A stretch of 64,000 nt of DNA, taken from NCBI GenBank assembly GCA_963675055.2, contig CAXXJE010000004.1, positions 744,001 through 808,000 of the forward strand, in the 5' to 3' direction. Of the stretch, positions 62,458 to 64,000 are shown piece after piece. A program made the translations under genes and the position numbers. Numbering within the stretch: the first letter of the stretch is position 1; each line of letters starts with the position of its first letter. Below the pieces are notes generated by a model, which did not search any database, was not told where the DNA came from, and saw only the letters and a program-made list of their open reading frames with translations. The DNA comes from PGYT01 sp963675055. GTDB taxonomy: Bacteria > Bacteroidota > Ignavibacteria > Ignavibacteriales > Melioribacteraceae.

Positions 62458-64000
62458 ATGGGAATTACGACTAGACATATTATCCGGATATTATTTTCCC
62501 TACTCGTAATGGTACTCTTTTCTCATAGTACAATTACAGCCCAAGAAAAAATCGATATAATAAATCAATTTTTTATCAAAGCCAATACAGCACTTGAAAA
62601 ATCTGATCCTGACTCGGCAGAATACTACTTTGAAGAAATTCTTGAGATTGATGAAAACTATCTCCCCGCGATAGCGGGTCTGGGTAAAGTCGCTTATACT
62701 GAAAAAGACTGGGGAAATGTACTAAGCTATTTTGAGGATGTAGCTGAATTAGATACGAATAATATTGAAGCATATTATTACATGGGAATCGCATACAGAG
62801 AGCGAGCAAAAAGTAAAGTACTGTGGCTGCGCTGGTGGGACTTTGAAGATGCCGCAGAAAACTTCGATAAAGTAATATCCCGGGATTCACTATACAGGGA
62901 TGTTTTTTATCAGTACGCTTACCTGCGCAGATGCGAGGAAAAGTTTCCGGAGTCGATAGCTCTGGCACAACGGCAGATTAAGCTAAAACCGGATTCAGTG
63001 GAACTGCGAATCGGCCAGTATGATTTGTACATGAATTTTATTCGTAATAAATCAAAGCAGGATTTCATGCAGTGGGCAGATACCTCATACTATCCAGAAA
63101 CAAAGTTATTTACCGCCGAATTGCACCGTAGACATGAGGAATACCGGCAGGCGCTTAAAATTCTGAATGAACTTGAACTTGGAAATTCTGTACTTCCCAT
63201 TCAGCTGATCCAGCGAAGCTTCATTAGGATATACTACGAAAAAGGAGACGTCCTCCTGGCTGAGAAATACTACCGGGACGCAGTTGACTTGATTAAAAAC
63301 AAACTCGGCGCTGACATATTGTTTGAAGATATGAAATACATTATTTCGTCGGGAGATTATAATTATTATAAGAATATTGAATCACCTGATGAACTTAAAT
63401 TCTTCTTTAAAAAATTCTGGTCCGCCAGAGATCCGCTACCGGCTTCCAAGTTTAACGAGCGGTTAAAGGAGCATTACAAAAGACTCGCCTACGCGGAAGA
63501 CAATTACGAATTCGACGGATTCCGTACATGGTTTAACAATCCCGATAAATACAATGAGCTTAAATTTCCACTCGCCTACTATCTGAATAATGAATTTAAC
63601 GACAAGGGATTGATTTATGTCAGGTACGGCCGGGCTGACGACTGGGTAATTACAGCGGAGAGTTCGATTAGAAATGAGTCATGGAAGTATAACGCGACTA
63701 ATACCACTCCTTCAATGCTGTTCCACTTCCTGAATGAAACTGCCGGATACAACTGGCGTCTTGCTCCTTATGTGATGGGTGAAAAACTCATTGAGGACAG
63801 GCTTTCGATAGATCCTCTTGCATACAGAATGTATATAAGCGAGAATCAGCTCGATCAGGAAGGTATTCGATACGAAATGCTCGAACAAAGCAACTCAGAT
63901 GTCAGTACCGTGTTCGAAACCGAGAAGTCAACATGGATCAGGGAAACCAAACCACTCAATTTCTATATTGATCTGGCAATGTTCAGAGGTGACTCAGGCA
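62458..64000 (+). CDS. TPR-GWxTD domain exported protein, cut by the window end
   Basis: An ATG at 62458 opens a frame that stays open for 514 codons to the window edge. It starts with a signal peptide (IIRILFSLLVMVLFS, cleavage near TITAQ). TPR-like repeats follow (ALEKSDPDSAEYYFEEILEI, AGLGKVAYTEKDWGNVLSYF, YYYMGIAYRERAK). From about residue 315, FFFKKFWSARDPLPASKFNE and KGLIYVRYGRADDW match the GWxTD domain found in Ignavibacteriota, Acidobacteriota and relatives. The function of GWxTD proteins is unknown. The C-terminus is outside the window. Confidence 0.85.
   Translation, partial: MGITTRHIIRILFSLLVMVLFSHSTITAQEKIDIINQFFIKANTALEKSDPDSAEYYFEEILEIDENYLPAIAGLGKVAYTEKDWGNVLSYFEDVAELDTNNIEAYYYMGIAYRERAKSKVLWLRWWDFEDAAENFDKVISRDSLYRDVFYQYAYLRRCEEKFPESIALAQRQIKLKPDSVELRIGQYDLYMNFIRNKSKQDFMQWADTSYYPETKLFTAELHRRHEEYRQALKILNELELGNSVLPIQLIQRSFIRIYYEKGDVLLAEKYYRDAVDLIKNKLGADILFEDMKYIISSGDYNYYKNIESPDELKFFFKKFWSARDPLPASKFNERLKEHYKRLAYAEDNYEFDGFRTWFNNPDKYNELKFPLAYYLNNEFNDKGLIYVRYGRADDWVITAESSIRNESWKYNATNTTPSMLFHFLNETAGYNWRLAPYVMGEKLIEDRLSIDPLAYRMYISENQLDQEGIRYEMLEQSNSDVSTVFETEKSTWIRETKPLNFYIDLAMFRGDSG

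Noticed and set aside
1..64000. tRNA, rRNA or riboswitch genes
   Set aside because: No cloverleaf, rRNA-like or known riboswitch sequence was recognised by reading; a covariance search would settle it.

Overview
The window reads as chromosomal DNA of a heterotrophic bacterium from the Bacteroidota-Chlorobiota-Ignavibacteriota assemblage, most likely Ignavibacteriota or a close relative. This is inferred from several features together: type IX secretion (T9SS) C-terminal sorting domains with the NYPNPFNP signature, PorV/PorQ-like barrels, a TonB receptor with a carboxypeptidase-like N-terminal domain, a TPR-GWxTD protein, NfnSL, and moderate-to-low GC. No rRNA or tRNA gene was recognised.

Layout. 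(1) 1-16267, minus strand: one long co-oriented block that appears to be transcribed from an RpiR-type regulator. It runs regulator, TonB receptor, large secreted T9SS protein, PorV-like barrel, secreted beta-propeller/Fn3 protein, secreted serine hydrolase, dipeptide epimerase-like enzyme, KBL/BioF-like PLP enzyme, D-cysteine desulfhydrase-like PLP enzyme, DUF819 membrane protein, and the first codons of another exported protein. Together these suggest uptake and breakdown of peptides or muropeptides containing D-residues. Repeated AT-rich dyads lie just upstream of the regulator. (2) 16.4-30.4 kb: housekeeping genes. These are NfnSL, a porin-like protein, a very large GH13 enzyme, mutS, a DUF1684 lipoprotein, DAHP synthase and prephenate dehydrogenase. 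(3) 30.4-34.6 kb, minus: a Tat-exported PaoABC-type molybdenum hydroxylase with a small Cys-containing protein. (4) 34.8-39.7 kb: a STAS-like protein, an EFR1-type flavodoxin/ferredoxin membrane protein, DUF2867, a PNGase F homologue and a GHL10-like glycosidase. (5) 39.9-43.4 kb: non-coding repeat territory. It holds seven tandem copies of a ~200-bp palindromic unit, one helical protein gene, ten copies of a degenerate repeat with an exact 21-bp period, a REP-like element, and a small conserved gene next to an IS256-family element.

(6) 44.8-53 kb: an AT-rich accessory stretch with all genes on the plus strand. It encodes a membrane-anchored PIN-domain protein, an unrecognised 567-aa protein, a lipoprotein, a secreted HExxH protein, an outer-membrane barrel and a membrane protein with a PLD-like tail. 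Palindromes that resemble integron attC sites separate several of these genes. (7) 53-60.6 kb: small exported or membrane proteins (DUF4260, a CarboxypepD_reg lipoprotein, an S41 peptidase, a PorV-like protein), two gene remnants, an AraC/GyrI regulator and a VOC protein. (8) 60.7-64 kb: a COG2509 flavoprotein and the start of a TPR-GWxTD protein cut by the window edge.

The best candidates for new biology are the RpiR/T9SS/D-peptide operon with its repeated operator-like dyads, the attC-like cassette region with the membrane PIN protein, the PNGase F-glycosidase pair, the 21-bp periodic array, and the amplified palindromic array.
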